Below are positions 8,762-18,276 of a DNA stretch of 64,000 nucleotides, one piece after another; position 1 is the first letter of the stretch, and every line of letters starts with the position of its first letter. The translations under genes and the position numbers were made by a program. Below the pieces are notes generated by a model, which saw only the letters and a list, made by a program, of their open reading frames with translations, was not told where the DNA came from and searched no databases. This stretch comes from Candidatus Bipolaricaulota bacterium (GTDB taxonomy: Bacteria > Bipolaricaulota > Bipolaricaulia > UBA7950 > UBA9294), in NCBI GenBank assembly GCA_028277345.1, contig JANQGM010000005.1:124001-188000 (forward strand), in the 5' to 3' direction.

Positions 8762-10145
8762 CTAGAACTTCACATCGAACCCGAATAGGAATTCCTCGAT
8801 CGGGTTTGCTTTTGTCGATTCCAACCCAAGTCGAATGACCATGTTCTGTGACAGTGAAAAGCTCAGGTCAAGATCAAATTCGACAATATCGAACAACTCT
8901 GCGGGAATGGGATCCCCTGCATTATGCTGGTAGTCGTCGCACCACACGAAGGCGGACATCTGGAATTGTTCCCCACAACATGAGTCGCCTTCATAGATCA
9001 ATCCGATGAACTCGTCGTATTCGGACGGCACCCATCCCCCCATCCATAGGTTGGCGGGGTATTCGCTGGCGTCCAGATCGGGTTGTGATCGGCAATGGGA
9101 CGCATCCTTCCTTGTCGATCGAACAACCGGATGTTGTAGTCACCCAATCTAGAGCCGGCGCGAACGGTAATATCGCCAATCTCACATTCCAGATGAAGAG
9201 CCTGAATCGTGAAAGCATCCCAGAGAACAACGTCTCCTAGCCCTCCGAATCCCGTTCCCAGATCGCCTCCCACAAAGAAATAATGGGTCAGGCAGACGCT
9301 CTTGCCCAAATCCCACGATACGTAGGAAGACAGTGACTTCGACCGCCAATCAGGACTTTCTTCCGGGTCAAAGCCGAATGCCGCCGGCCCCAAACGATAG
9401 TGAAGCGGAGGCGTGAAGCTGATCCACGGAATCGCCGAGAAGCTGATCGGACTCGTTCCAATCGAAATGGATTCGAATCCGTCCCCAGGAACTCCTGATG
9501 CCTGAGGCTTGCATACCTCAGCCAATGCGGATAGCCCAGTTGCCAGGGAGTGGGACTCAGAATGAACAGATCCGATGGCGTTCCGAATGCAGCCTCGACG
9601 CTGACGATCGTGCTTCGCACTTGACCCGACATCCCGAACGTCCAGCCAACGCCTGCATACTTCATGTTCCCGACATTGAGACCGGTGGTTGGATTGATCA
9701 AACCGGCGGAATACTCGGTTTCCAATCCATCGACAAACACCATGCCGAACAGTTCAACGCCCAGCAGGTCGACCCAAAACCCGTTGACCCACGAGAAGAA
9801 GGATGCGTTCTCGATGTTGAACCAGGCGTTCGATGCCCAGCCAAGAGTTCCTATACGTCCATATGCATGAAGCAAGAGTGTTCCGGGATTCTCGCTGAAC
9901 CCCGCGTACGGGTCTACACCCGAACGCCGAAATGCGCACGCGCGGGGGTGTAGGCAAGCCCGAAGGCGAGTGAATCCAAGACATAATCGATGTCAACAAA
10001 CGTGGAGAGAGAGAGTCCCGACAAACGAGGACGTTTGCGCCGTAAAAGCTAGGTTCGTTCCCCAGATGCCCGAGAGTTCGCCTGCGGAGAAAACGAGAAC
10101 CGAAGAAAGCAGAATCATCGCGATGCACAGACCTGCTGTTCTCAC
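8762..10145 (-). pseudogene. Broken exported protein gene with three frameshifts (unknown family)
   Basis: Four reading-frame pieces follow one another on this strand and together look like one exported, beta-rich protein of about 460 residues. The first piece starts at GTG 10145 after GGAGG and encodes a signal peptide (MRTAGLCIAMILLSSVLVF). It shifts frame near 9905 into a piece beginning DPYAGFSENPGTLLLHAYGR, near 9515 into AEVCKPQASG, and near 9040 into the last 93 codons, which end in FLFGFDVKF. Alternating aromatic and polar residues and the C-terminal phenylalanine would suit an outer-membrane beta-barrel or surface protein. I do not recognise the family. The breaks may be real decay or sequencing and assembly errors in this stretch. 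Confidence 0.6.
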
Positions 10146-10280
10146 CCCGCACCTCCGCTCAGCCCGAAGGCCTTGGATCCAGAATCCCCACGTTTCCAGC
10201 TTCCTCTATAGAAGAAAATGCCCTACTCCAGGATGTTCTGACCATAGCCGTCAAGAACACAAGACGCATATGGAGGTGTG

Positions 10281-11492
10281 CTAGCGACGCCGCCCACGCT
10301 TGTTGAAGGATCGTGGCAGGCTCGATGATCGGGAACTTGGCGCAGGAAATTGGCGCTCGGGCGCGAATCCTCCCGCATACTCGAACCCCTCAAGGCGTCG
10401 GCGTTCGAGCTTTGTCCCCAGCGTCTTTTCGATCTGCTTGATCATCAGGCCATCTCCTCGAATGGCGAGCGTGAAGGCTTCGCCCGACCGCTTGGCACGG
10501 CCGGTCCGGCCGATACGGTGGGTGTAAGCGTCTACGGTATCCGGCATATCGAAGTTGATGACATGCGAAATGCCCGTGACATCGATGCCGCGAGCGGCGA
10601 TATCCGTGGCCACCAGCATGTCGAATCGCCCTTTGCGAAAGCCATCGATCGCTCGCTGGCGCTGATTCTGCGTCATGTTTCCCTGCAAGGCGGACACACG
10701 GTGGCCGCGCTTGTACAAGAACGACGCGAGATTGCGCGCACGATGCTTCGTACGGGTAAACACCAACACGCGCCCGGTCGAGGTTCGCTTCAGCAGGGAA
10801 GCCAGCAACTCTTTTCGCTGATCCTCGGGCACTGGATACAGCGCATGCGACACGGTCTGCGCCGGCGCTGATGCGCCGACCTGGATCGTTTCCGGCTGTT
10901 CCAGAATCCGGTCCGCCAGGGCGCGGATATCGCGAGGCATGGTGGCCGAGAAGAACAGTGTCTGCCGCTTCTCGGGAACCTGGCGAATGATGCGTTTGAT
11001 GTCGGGCAAGAATCCCATGTCACACATGCGGTCGGCCTCATCCAGCACAAGGATCTCGACATTCGAAAGGCTCAGATCCCCTTCATCGACATGATCGAGC
11101 AGACGCCCCGGACAAGCCACGACGATCTCAACGCCACGCTTCAGTGCCGCCAGTTGCGGCTTCTTGCTGACGCCGCCGTAAATGGGGACGCTGCGAATCT
11201 GGGTGTTCTTACCGAGCTTGACAATTTCTTGGTGGATCTGTTCCGCCAACTCGCGCGTCGGCGCGACGATCAGGGCGCGGATCTTGCCGCGCGGTCCCTC
11301 GCTCAAACGATGCAGAATGGGCAGAACGAATGCCGCCGTTTTTCCTGTTCCCGTCTGGGCCAAGCCAAGCATGTCCCGCCCCGTCATGACCACGGGAATG
11401 GCTTTGGCTTGGATCGGGGTCGGAGTCTTGTAACCAACGGACTTCACTCCGGCGGCAATCCGCCGGTCAAACGAAAAACGCTCAAAACTCAA
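10281..11492 (-). CDS. DEAD-box ATP-dependent RNA helicase (RhlE-like)
   Basis: A 403-residue helicase with the complete DEAD-box motif set: Q motif around YKTPTPIQ (Gln28), Walker A AQTGTGKT at 45-52, PTRELAEQ, DEAD at 151-154, SAT (FFSATMPRD), the helicase C-domain motif VATDIAARGIDV, and HRIGRTGRAKRSGEA. A short basic tail (SFNKRGRRR) follows, as in RhlE proteins, where it binds RNA. The expected role is unwinding of structured RNA in ribosome assembly or mRNA turnover. The start appears to be TTG at 11490-11492, with TAGGAG seven bases upstream; no ATG or GTG is better placed. The gene stands alone. Confidence 0.92.
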   Translation of the reverse strand: MSFERFSFDRRIAAGVKSVGYKTPTPIQAKAIPVVMTGRDMLGLAQTGTGKTAAFVLPILHRLSEGPRGKIRALIVAPTRELAEQIHQEIVKLGKNTQIRSVPIYGGVSKKPQLAALKRGVEIVVACPGRLLDHVDEGDLSLSNVEILVLDEADRMCDMGFLPDIKRIIRQVPEKRQTLFFSATMPRDIRALADRILEQPETIQVGASAPAQTVSHALYPVPEDQRKELLASLLKRTSTGRVLVFTRTKHRARNLASFLYKRGHRVSALQGNMTQNQRQRAIDGFRKGRFDMLVATDIAARGIDVTGISHVINFDMPDTVDAYTHRIGRTGRAKRSGEAFTLAIRGDGLMIKQIEKTLGTKLERRRLEGFEYAGGFAPERQFPAPSSRSSSLPRSFNKRGRRR

Positions 11493-11643
11493 TAGGTGCT
11501 CCTAGGCTTCGTTGAGCCAAGTCGCACGCTCAGCTCTGGGTGTTTGCAAGTGACATTTGGGTTGGTATGCGAATGTATTGCTATACGAAACTACGCGAAG
11601 TGTATCCCCGACACGTCGAAACCGCAAGGACAGCTGTCTTGCG

Positions 11644-12774
11644 CTATTCTCCATCACCCACGGCTGGAATCAGCACCTCTTGCAGGAAGGTTTCGGCGGG
11701 AAAGCGCTGCGACGAGGACTGATAGGCATGATCGGATGTGGTCACCATAATGAGATCAAGCGCGGGCACGATCCAGATCAGCTGCCCGCCGCCGCCGCGC
11801 GCTGAGGTGATCTCGTAGGTGATGGACGTGTTGGAATCCCAATAAGACGATACCCACCACCAGTACCCGTAGCCAGAGAAGGGATCGAAGTTCACTTGCC
11901 TGGCAATCGACGATCGAACCCACTCCGCCGAAAGGATTTGCTGTCCCTCCCATTCGCCTCCCTGCAGGTAGAGCTGTCCGAATCGAGCGAGTTCACGAGG
12001 CGTGAAATACATGAACCATCCACCGGTATAGACACCATTCGCGTCAGTGGCCCAGACCTCTGGGGCAATCCCGAGCGGCTCAAACAAGTTGGCCCACGCA
12101 AACTCACACGTCGTCATACCCGTGGTTTCAGCAATCGCAGCAGATGCCAGATGAACAAGTCCCGTGCTGTAATTGAAGGGTGTTTCGCGCATGCTTGTGA
12201 ACGGTTGCAAAAGCACATCATCAACCACATGTTGCATGGCGACAAGATCAAGTGGCACCATCGGTTCCCAAACTAATCCTGCCTGCATGGTCAGAAGCTC
12301 GCGAAGGGTCATCCGTTGCTTGGACGCATCCAGGCCTTCAAACGCCGCAGGAAGCAATTCGGAGACGAACTGATTGACACCTTCGAAATAGCCTTGTTCG
12401 ATGGCGATGCCGACCAATGCGGACATGAAACTCTTGGCGACCGAGGCGATCTCGTAGCTTCGCGCGGCGTTGTGCCCATTGAAGTACTCCTCCCATACGA
12501 GCACGCCGTTTCGGACAACGAGCAAGCTGTTAATCGATTGCAGACGCCGAACATCGACCATGGCCGCTTCGATGAAGGCCGAGTCCATGCCCTGCTCCTC
12601 GGGCGTCGAGCTAACCCAAGGCACGGCATCCTCCAGCGGACGATCGGCGACGGTTCCGCTGATCGACCAATAGAAGGGGCCGAGGTCGCAACCTTCAACA
12701 AGGACGCTTTGCCTCACCGAGACAAGAACAAGAAGGCTCGCCAACGCCAGCCAGAGACAACGCTGTTTTGGCAT
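11644..12774 (-). CDS. Secreted beta-lactamase-fold serine hydrolase
   Basis: A 376-residue exported enzyme of the class C beta-lactamase / esterase / NylB group. It has an N-terminal signal sequence (residues 1-28). The nucleophile motif SVAK lies at 111-114 (S-x-x-K) in a classic YEIASVAKSFMSALVG context, and the second motif is the tyrosine of FNYSTG (Tyr202). The third region GGGGQLIW near residue 310 replaces the KTG box, as in esterases and 6-aminohexanoate-dimer hydrolases. A peptidase, esterase or amide hydrolase role is more likely than antibiotic resistance. ATG at 12774 follows CGGAGG. There is no partner gene nearby. Confidence 0.85.
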   Translation of the reverse strand: MPKQRCLWLALASLLVLVSVRQSVLVEGCDLGPFYWSISGTVADRPLEDAVPWVSSTPEEQGMDSAFIEAAMVDVRRLQSINSLLVVRNGVLVWEEYFNGHNAARSYEIASVAKSFMSALVGIAIEQGYFEGVNQFVSELLPAAFEGLDASKQRMTLRELLTMQAGLVWEPMVPLDLVAMQHVVDDVLLQPFTSMRETPFNYSTGLVHLASAAIAETTGMTTCEFAWANLFEPLGIAPEVWATDANGVYTGGWFMYFTPRELARFGQLYLQGGEWEGQQILSAEWVRSSIARQVNFDPFSGYGYWWWVSSYWDSNTSITYEITSARGGGGQLIWIVPALDLIMVTTSDHAYQSSSQRFPAETFLQEVLIPAVGDGE

Positions 12775-12896
12775 GAGTCCTCCGGTAAGTCTTGACTCGC
12801 CTAGATTCTAGATTATGCAGAAGGCTCCAGATCTCTACGATGCTGGAATCGCATCTGGAAAGTGACCACGCCTGCATCTCGCGAACCTCAATGCCA

Positions 12897-13976
12897 CTAA
12901 ATCAACGTTCGTCCGCTTTCGGAATCGAAGACATGGACAGCTTTTCGATTGACCCGCAGCCGGATGATTTCATCCAATTCGACGGAGGCATGCGGATCGA
13001 GGCTTGCTACGATCTGGCTGTCCTCGATGTGGCCATAGATGAGGAGGGAATGTCCGAGTTGCTCCTTCACGGCAACCTTGAAGCAAAGGGTATCCTCTTC
13101 GTCCCCTGTCGGACCGTCCAAGTCCTCAGGACGGATCCCCATCAGCGCGAACTCCGGAAGCTGCTGTCCGTCTCCGTTCCCCGCAAGCCCGATCCGGAAT
13201 CCCTCTCCTGTAAGTACGGCCGTCCCGGAGGACTGCTCGATTTTGGCGGGCAGGAAATTCATGGCCGGACTTCCGATGAACCCTGCGACGAACTTGTTCT
13301 CTGGCGCATCGTAGGTCACTTGAGGGGGCGCGTACTGCTGAATGACGCCATCCTTCATCACAGCGATTCGATCTCCCAACGTCATGGCCTCCACCTGATC
13401 GTGCGTGACGTAAAGGGTGGTCGTCTTCAGCGTGTGGTGCAATTCTTCCAGTTCCGTTCGCATTTGCACACGCAACTTCGCATCCAGGTTTGAGAGCGGC
13501 TCGTCAAAAAGGAAGACCTTTGGATTTCTCACAATGGCTCGGCCGACGGCCACACGCTGACGTTGCCCTCCTGACAGTTCTCGGGGTTTGCTCTTCAGTT
13601 TCTCCGAAATCCCCAAGAGGTCAGCCGCTTCGTGCACGCGCTTGGCGATCTCCTCTTTGGGACGCTTCCGAAGCTTCAACCCAAATGCCATGTTGTTGAA
13701 TACATCCATATGGGGATAGAGCGCATAGTTCTGGAACACCATCGCAATATCGCGATCCTTCGGAGGCACCCGGTTGACGATACGGGACCCGATCTTGATC
13801 TCGCCTTCTGTGGCTTCTTCCAGCCCGGCGACCATGCGAAGTGTCGTCGTCTTCCCGCATCCTGACGGTCCCACAAGCACCGTGAATTTCCCGTCCTCGA
13901 TGCACATTGAAAGATCATCGACAGCTGTGAACTGTCCGAATCGTTTGGTCACTCCCGTGAGGGTGACTTCAGCCAT
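12897..13976 (-). CDS. MalK/UgpC-type ABC transporter ATP-binding protein
   Basis: This 359-residue ATPase powers carbohydrate-type importers. Walker A is GPSGCGKTT (36-44), the Q-loop is QNYALYPHM, the signature is LSGGQRQ (134-140) and Walker B is VFLFDEP (154-160). The C-terminal 120 residues form the TOBE/OB regulatory extension (MGIRPEDL) found in MalK, UgpC and MsmK. It lies at the far end of the minus-strand operon whose first genes encode a solute-binding protein and two MalF/MalG-type permeases but no ATPase, so it is the natural energy subunit for that importer. It could also serve other sugar importers, as MsmK-type ATPases do. AGGGAGG precedes the ATG. Confidence 0.93.
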   Translation of the reverse strand: MAEVTLTGVTKRFGQFTAVDDLSMCIEDGKFTVLVGPSGCGKTTTLRMVAGLEEATEGEIKIGSRIVNRVPPKDRDIAMVFQNYALYPHMDVFNNMAFGLKLRKRPKEEIAKRVHEAADLLGISEKLKSKPRELSGGQRQRVAVGRAIVRNPKVFLFDEPLSNLDAKLRVQMRTELEELHHTLKTTTLYVTHDQVEAMTLGDRIAVMKDGVIQQYAPPQVTYDAPENKFVAGFIGSPAMNFLPAKIEQSSGTAVLTGEGFRIGLAGNGDGQQLPEFALMGIRPEDLDGPTGDEEDTLCFKVAVKEQLGHSLLIYGHIEDSQIVASLDPHASVELDEIIRLRVNRKAVHVFDSESGRTLI

Positions 13977-14026
13977 GGTGCCTCCCTTTCCCCTTCACTT
14001 GCACAAGTCTTTAAGTGCGTTTTTCT

Positions 14027-14470
14027 TCAGTTCTGCAAAACCAGCCATGCCCCTGCGAAGAGAAGGGCAATGCCTGCAGCTCTTAACCACGTTATCGGAT
14101 GATGCGCGAGTCCAATCAGAGCGAAATGATCGAGCAGCACAGCCGCCAGCATCTGACTGGCAATGATTAAGCTTGCTGTTGCCGTCATTCCGATTCTCGG
14201 CACGCTTAAGCTGAACGCGGCGATGACGATAACGCCTGTGGCTCCGGTTCCAATCAGCGCGTACCACGGGACATGGTTGAGATTCGCCATGGCGCGCCAA
14301 CCGGTTAGCATGATCATGACACCGGCAATCACCGCTCCGCTGGCGTGCAGCACGAAGCCACTTCCCAAAGCGCCCACTTCTTTGCCAACGAGACTGGATA
14401 GTGGACCTTGGAACGCAACGGCGATCCCACCACAAAGTGCGGCGATAACCGCAAACGTCAGCATTGACAC
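14027..14470 (-). CDS. YdcZ/DUF606-like small DMT-superfamily membrane protein
   Basis: A 147-residue, very hydrophobic protein with about five membrane segments. The start LTFAVIAALCGGIAVAFQGPL and the segment SSLVGKEVGALGSGF match the DUF606 (YdcZ) family of half-size drug/metabolite transporter relatives, which usually act as pairs or dimers. Translation should start at GTG 14470 with GGAGG five bases before. It is the penultimate gene of the nucleobase operon, 12 bases after the kinase gene, so export or uptake of a pathway intermediate is plausible. Substrate is unknown. Confidence 0.75.
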   Translation of the reverse strand: MSMLTFAVIAALCGGIAVAFQGPLSSLVGKEVGALGSGFVLHASGAVIAGVMIMLTGWRAMANLNHVPWYALIGTGATGVIVIAAFSLSVPRIGMTATASLIIASQMLAAVLLDHFALIGLAHHPITWLRAAGIALLFAGAWLVLQN

Positions 14471-14482
14471 AATAACCTCCAG

Positions 14483-15397
14483 CTACGCATTGAGCAGCCG
14501 CAGAACATCTTCTCTCGAAGGCAGCGATGGCCAGGCACCGGGCTGGGTTGCAGCGAGTGCTCCGGCGGCGCACGCGAATCGCACGGCTTCCAGCAAATCA
14601 ATCTCGCCGGACTGCGCCAAGTAGACGGCGAGTCCCGCTGCGAAAGCATCTCCGGCCGCTGTGCTATCCTTCGAAACGACCGGGAATGCCGGAACCTCAA
14701 GAGAAGGACGTCCTTCCCGTGACAAAACGGCCCCCTTTTCCCCAAGCGTGCACGCGACCATCCCTGCGCCCATCCCCAGAAGCACCTGAGTCCCTGACGC
14801 GCAGTCACTCTCCCCGCTCAGCGCGATCAGTTCCTCCTCGTTGGGTGTTAGGCAGTCGATTCGGCTCATGCGAAGACTGTCCATGGGGGAGGCGGGGGCA
14901 GGATCCAACACCACCTTGGGCTTGCCTTGAGGAAGCCGGCGGAGCATATGCGCTACCGTTTCCAGCGGGATTTCAAGCTGGAGCAACAGCACATCGGCAT
15001 CGGCAAGGGCGTCGATGTTCCGATCGACATAGGCCGGATCCACTTGTCCATTCGCTCCTTCAGCAATGACAATGGAGTTCTCCCCTCCATCCGCCACCCA
15101 AATGGTCGCGGTTCCGGAAGGCCGTGACGCGCATCGTGTCACCGCGGATGCATCGACCCCATTCTCCTGAAACCCGGCAAGCAGCATTTCGCCGAACGAG
15201 TCCTCGCCAACCCTGCCGAAGAACCGTACTTCCGCGCCCAGCCGGGCTGCAGCGACGGCTTGGTTGGCTCCCTTTCCACCAAGATAGCGTGACACGGATG
15301 AAGCTCGAACCGTCTCTCCTGGCTTGGGCAAACGGGGAACCCGGCATACCAGGTCGATGTTCGCGCTACCTAGAACGGCAATGCGTGGTCCAGTCAT
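14483..15397 (-). CDS. PfkB-family carbohydrate kinase (ribokinase-like)
   Basis: A 304-residue sugar or nucleoside kinase. The first PfkB signature is YLGGKGANQAVAAARLGAEVRF and the second is DSTAAGDAFAAGLAVYL, with the catalytic Asp in AGDAF. The N-terminal IAVLGSANIDLVCRVPRLPKPGET is close to ribokinase (substrate loop 'GSANxDLV'). Phosphorylation of ribose or deoxyribose set free from nucleosides would fit the operon. A GTG at 15409 overlaps the previous stop codon (GTGA) and is an alternative start; ATG at 15397 is chosen for its clean PfkB N-terminus. It is coupled to the upstream aminotransferase gene. Confidence 0.88.
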   Translation of the reverse strand: MTGPRIAVLGSANIDLVCRVPRLPKPGETVRASSVSRYLGGKGANQAVAAARLGAEVRFFGRVGEDSFGEMLLAGFQENGVDASAVTRCASRPSGTATIWVADGGENSIVIAEGANGQVDPAYVDRNIDALADADVLLLQLEIPLETVAHMLRRLPQGKPKVVLDPAPASPMDSLRMSRIDCLTPNEEELIALSGESDCASGTQVLLGMGAGMVACTLGEKGAVLSREGRPSLEVPAFPVVSKDSTAAGDAFAAGLAVYLAQSGEIDLLEAVRFACAAGALAATQPGAWPSLPSREDVLRLLNA

Positions 15398-15405
15398 CCG
15401 CGATC

Positions 15406-16863
15406 TCACGTCCTTCCGAATTGCTTTGTGGCTTCCGCAAAGGCGCGATCGAAGATGCCGAGCGCGCGATCGATGGTTTCCTTGCGAATGGTCAACGGAG
15501 GGATAAGCTGGAACCGGTTGTGGAAGTAACCGCCCTTCTCAAAGACCATTCCGTCGCGCACCGCTTCTTTCAGAATGAAGGCGGACTCTTCAACGGCGGG
15601 CTCGCGCGTCTCGCGGTCCTTCACCAACTCGATGCCAATATAGATGCCCTTCGCATCGATATCCCCGATCAAGGGATAACGAGATTGGAGCTCCCTCAGG
15701 CCATCGGTGAAATAACGTCCACGCTCGGTCACCCCGTCCAGGAAACCGGGCGATGTCAGCGTCTCAAGAACCTTGTTCCCCGCCGCACACGCCAGCGCGT
15801 TGCCCGCTTGGGTCGAGACGTGCGCGCCGGCGCCCCAAGATTCGAGAACATCCGCGCGTGATACCACCGCTGAAATGGGGATTCCGCCCCCAAGGGCTTT
15901 CGACGTAATGACCATATCCGGCTTGATGTCTTCCCACTCATAGCACCAGAGCTTTCCTGTCCGCCCTAGTCCCGTCTGGATTTCGTCAACGATCAGCAGG
16001 ATGCCGTACTTGTCGCACAATCGACGAAGCAACTTCAGATAACCGGGAGAAGGGATGATATAGCCGGCCGAACTCTGATACGGCTCAACGAGGAACGCGG
16101 CCACATTCGTGATATTGCTCTTGACTTCCCGATACGGCGATTCCTTGCTTCCGAAGTAGTACTCGAAATACTCCTCAAGGCGTTCCAAGCACCACTGCTC
16201 GTCCGAAACACCTTCAGGCGCACGTCCAAACGGACTCTGATAGGGATAAGGGAAGGGATAGTAGCCGATGCCCGTATCCAGCGGAGGCACGGGATAGAAG
16301 TAGGGCCACATGCCCCCTTTTCCTGTCACGGCAATCGTGCTGTAGGTAACGCCATGGTAATCTCCATAGGCCGTCAAGATCAGAGGGCGCCCCGTCGCAT
16401 AGCGGGCCGCGCGCATCGCCAATTCCACTGCATCGGATCCTGTAACGCCAAAGACAACGCGCGATGCATCGCCTTGAACGGGACAAATCTCGGACAGTTT
16501 CTCCGCCATTCGAATCCTCTCCGGATGCGGGAGATCGAAATAGTGAATCAGCTTCTTGGATTGCTCTTGGATGACCTTCGAGATCTCTTCATTGCACTGG
16601 CCGAGCGCGGATACGGAAAAACCCGAAAGCAAGTCGACATACTCTTTCCCATCGACATCATAGAGGATATCGCCCTGAGCCCGCTCGATGATTGGAGGAA
16701 GATTGAACAGCGCCAAACCGACCTGACCATGAGATTCGGACGCAAGCCAGCGTTGAGCCCACGCCTTGCTACGTTCTCCAAACGGTGACGCGGCGATCCT
16801 CTGCTCCATATCCTGCGCCGAAAGGCGGAGTCTCATTCGCTGATCGTGAATTTCCTCAAACAT
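15406..16863 (-). CDS. Class III pyridoxal-phosphate aminotransferase
   Basis: A 485-residue omega-amino acid aminotransferase of the class III fold. The PLP-site signature is LLIVDEIQTGLGRTGKLWC followed by VITSKALGGGIPISAVV, where the Lys of TSKALGGG forms the internal aldimine. The phosphate-binding region VTGSDAVELAMRAARYATG is present. Such enzymes transaminate 4-aminobutyrate, beta-alanine, ornithine and related amines. In this operon, beside dihydropyrimidine dehydrogenase-like and dihydropyrimidinase genes, beta-alanine or 3-aminoisobutyrate (end products of reductive pyrimidine breakdown) are the likely donors; that part is inference. AAGGAGG precedes ATG 16863. The end overlaps the kinase start. 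Confidence 0.88.
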   Translation of the reverse strand: MFEEIHDQRMRLRLSAQDMEQRIAASPFGERSKAWAQRWLASESHGQVGLALFNLPPIIERAQGDILYDVDGKEYVDLLSGFSVSALGQCNEEISKVIQEQSKKLIHYFDLPHPERIRMAEKLSEICPVQGDASRVVFGVTGSDAVELAMRAARYATGRPLILTAYGDYHGVTYSTIAVTGKGGMWPYFYPVPPLDTGIGYYPFPYPYQSPFGRAPEGVSDEQWCLERLEEYFEYYFGSKESPYREVKSNITNVAAFLVEPYQSSAGYIIPSPGYLKLLRRLCDKYGILLIVDEIQTGLGRTGKLWCYEWEDIKPDMVITSKALGGGIPISAVVSRADVLESWGAGAHVSTQAGNALACAAGNKVLETLTSPGFLDGVTERGRYFTDGLRELQSRYPLIGDIDAKGIYIGIELVKDRETREPAVEESAFILKEAVRDGMVFEKGGYFHNRFQLIPPLTIRKETIDRALGIFDRAFAEATKQFGRT

Positions 16864-16914
16864 CGTTCCTCCTTAATATGCTTCGACCGACTAAACCCGG
16901 TTTCACAACACGGC

Positions 16915-18276
16915 TCATACTCGTTTCATCCTCGAACATCGATCCAGAAACTCTCCCGGGGCATCGCCCCCAACCCAACCCCCATTCTCGATGAGGGGCA
17001 TCCCTCGCAGCCAAACGTCTCGAACCGCTCCCTGAACCTCAGCGTTCTCAAAGGGGCTCCAATCCACGTTCATATGCAGATCCTTCGATGCGATCGCACG
17101 AAGGCCCGAGGGATCGTAGATCACCAGATCCGCATCGCTTCCTTCGGCAATCACGCCCTTTCGCGGATACAACCCGAATCGCTTCGCGCTGCTCGTGCTC
17201 ACCGCTTGGGCCAGGACTTCCAGGGGCCATCCTCTCGATTGCCAAGCCGTAAACATCAGTGGAAGCGTAGTTTCGACGCCGGGCATCCCAGTCGGCACCT
17301 TTCGGTAATCGGCGTACTTCATCTTGTCTTCACGTGTGAACGGACAGTGATCTGTCGCGATCATCGAGAGGGTTCGGTCCTGAACGCCCTCCCACAGCGC
17401 GCCTTGATCCCGACGGCTCTTGATGGGAGGAGAAATCATGAACAGGACCGCCTCCGGACGCCGATAGACGCCCTCATCGAGCAGCAGGTATTGCGGCCCG
17501 GTTTCAGCACTGATATCCCTTCCGCGCTGTTGTGCGTTCCGGATAATCTCCACGCTTTGCGCGGACGAGATGTGCACGAAGTGGACGGGGCAATCCGTTT
17601 CCGCCTGAAGACGAAGGACCTCGCGGACGGCATCTCGCTCGACGTCCGTCGGACGGCTTTCCGCATGCGCCATCGGAGACATGCTTCCGCGGGCGGCAAG
17701 GTCCGCCTGGCGTGCCTGAATCCCGGCATCATCTTCCGCATGCACCATCACCAGTCCCCCAGCGGCGCGGACGTTCGTCATGACCTCCAACAGCTCCGGT
17801 GAGGTCAGTCGAAGCCCTTCATACGTTGTAAAGGTCTTGAAATCAGGCGCCCCCAGCTGAATGCAGGCCTCGATCTCCTGTTGAAGCAGCGGCTCGCTCC
17901 GGTGGACGACGGCGTGCATGCCAACGTCGACACAACTGACGCGAGTCGCTTCAGTGATTCGTTTCGCCAGCGCTTCCGAAATCGACTCGTTTCCCTCAGG
18001 CACGGCAAAATCGAGAATCGTGGTGACGCCGCCGAAGGCGGCGGCCAGGGTTCCCGAAGCAAAATCATCCGACGATAAGAACTCGCCGACTGCAAATCCC
18101 ATGTGCACGTGCGGATCGATCGCTCCGGGGAAGACGTAGCAGCCGGAAACATCGACCCTTCGATCGGCGGCCGGCCCCGCCCCCAACGAGAGGATCGTCT
18201 CTCCTTCGATCCACAGGTCTTTCGTCTCGCACCCATCCGGCAAGACAAGCATTCCCCCACAAAGTCGCGTGATCAT
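16915..18276 (-). CDS. Dihydropyrimidinase / hydantoinase-type cyclic amidohydrolase
   Basis: A 453-residue metal amidohydrolase. The first metal motif is GAIDPHVHMGF with His56 and His58. The region GAPDFKTFTTYEGL near residue 155 carries the lysine expected to be carbamylated, and the later metal histidines lie in MVHAEDDAGI and HFVHISSA. ATDHCPFTREDK supplies the catalytic Asp. This motif set is that of dihydropyrimidinases, D-hydantoinases and HyuA, which open six- or five-membered cyclic ureides. Its start overlaps the xanthine dehydrogenase stop by four bases. In E. coli and clostridial purine-degradation clusters a HyuA homologue stands next to a fused xanthine dehydrogenase, as here. 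Confidence 0.9.
   Translation of the reverse strand: MITRLCGGMLVLPDGCETKDLWIEGETILSLGAGPAADRRVDVSGCYVFPGAIDPHVHMGFAVGEFLSSDDFASGTLAAAFGGVTTILDFAVPEGNESISEALAKRITEATRVSCVDVGMHAVVHRSEPLLQQEIEACIQLGAPDFKTFTTYEGLRLTSPELLEVMTNVRAAGGLVMVHAEDDAGIQARQADLAARGSMSPMAHAESRPTDVERDAVREVLRLQAETDCPVHFVHISSAQSVEIIRNAQQRGRDISAETGPQYLLLDEGVYRRPEAVLFMISPPIKSRRDQGALWEGVQDRTLSMIATDHCPFTREDKMKYADYRKVPTGMPGVETTLPLMFTAWQSRGWPLEVLAQAVSTSSAKRFGLYPRKGVIAEGSDADLVIYDPSGLRAIASKDLHMNVDWSPFENAEVQGAVRDVWLRGMPLIENGGWVGGDAPGEFLDRCSRMKRV

Noticed and set aside
11644-12774. Antibiotic-resistance beta-lactamase
   Set aside because: The third active-site box is GGGG-like rather than KTG, and the layout fits esterase/NylB-type hydrolases.
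14027-14470. Full-length drug/metabolite transporter
   Set aside because: Only about five membrane segments are encoded; this is a half-size DUF606 form.
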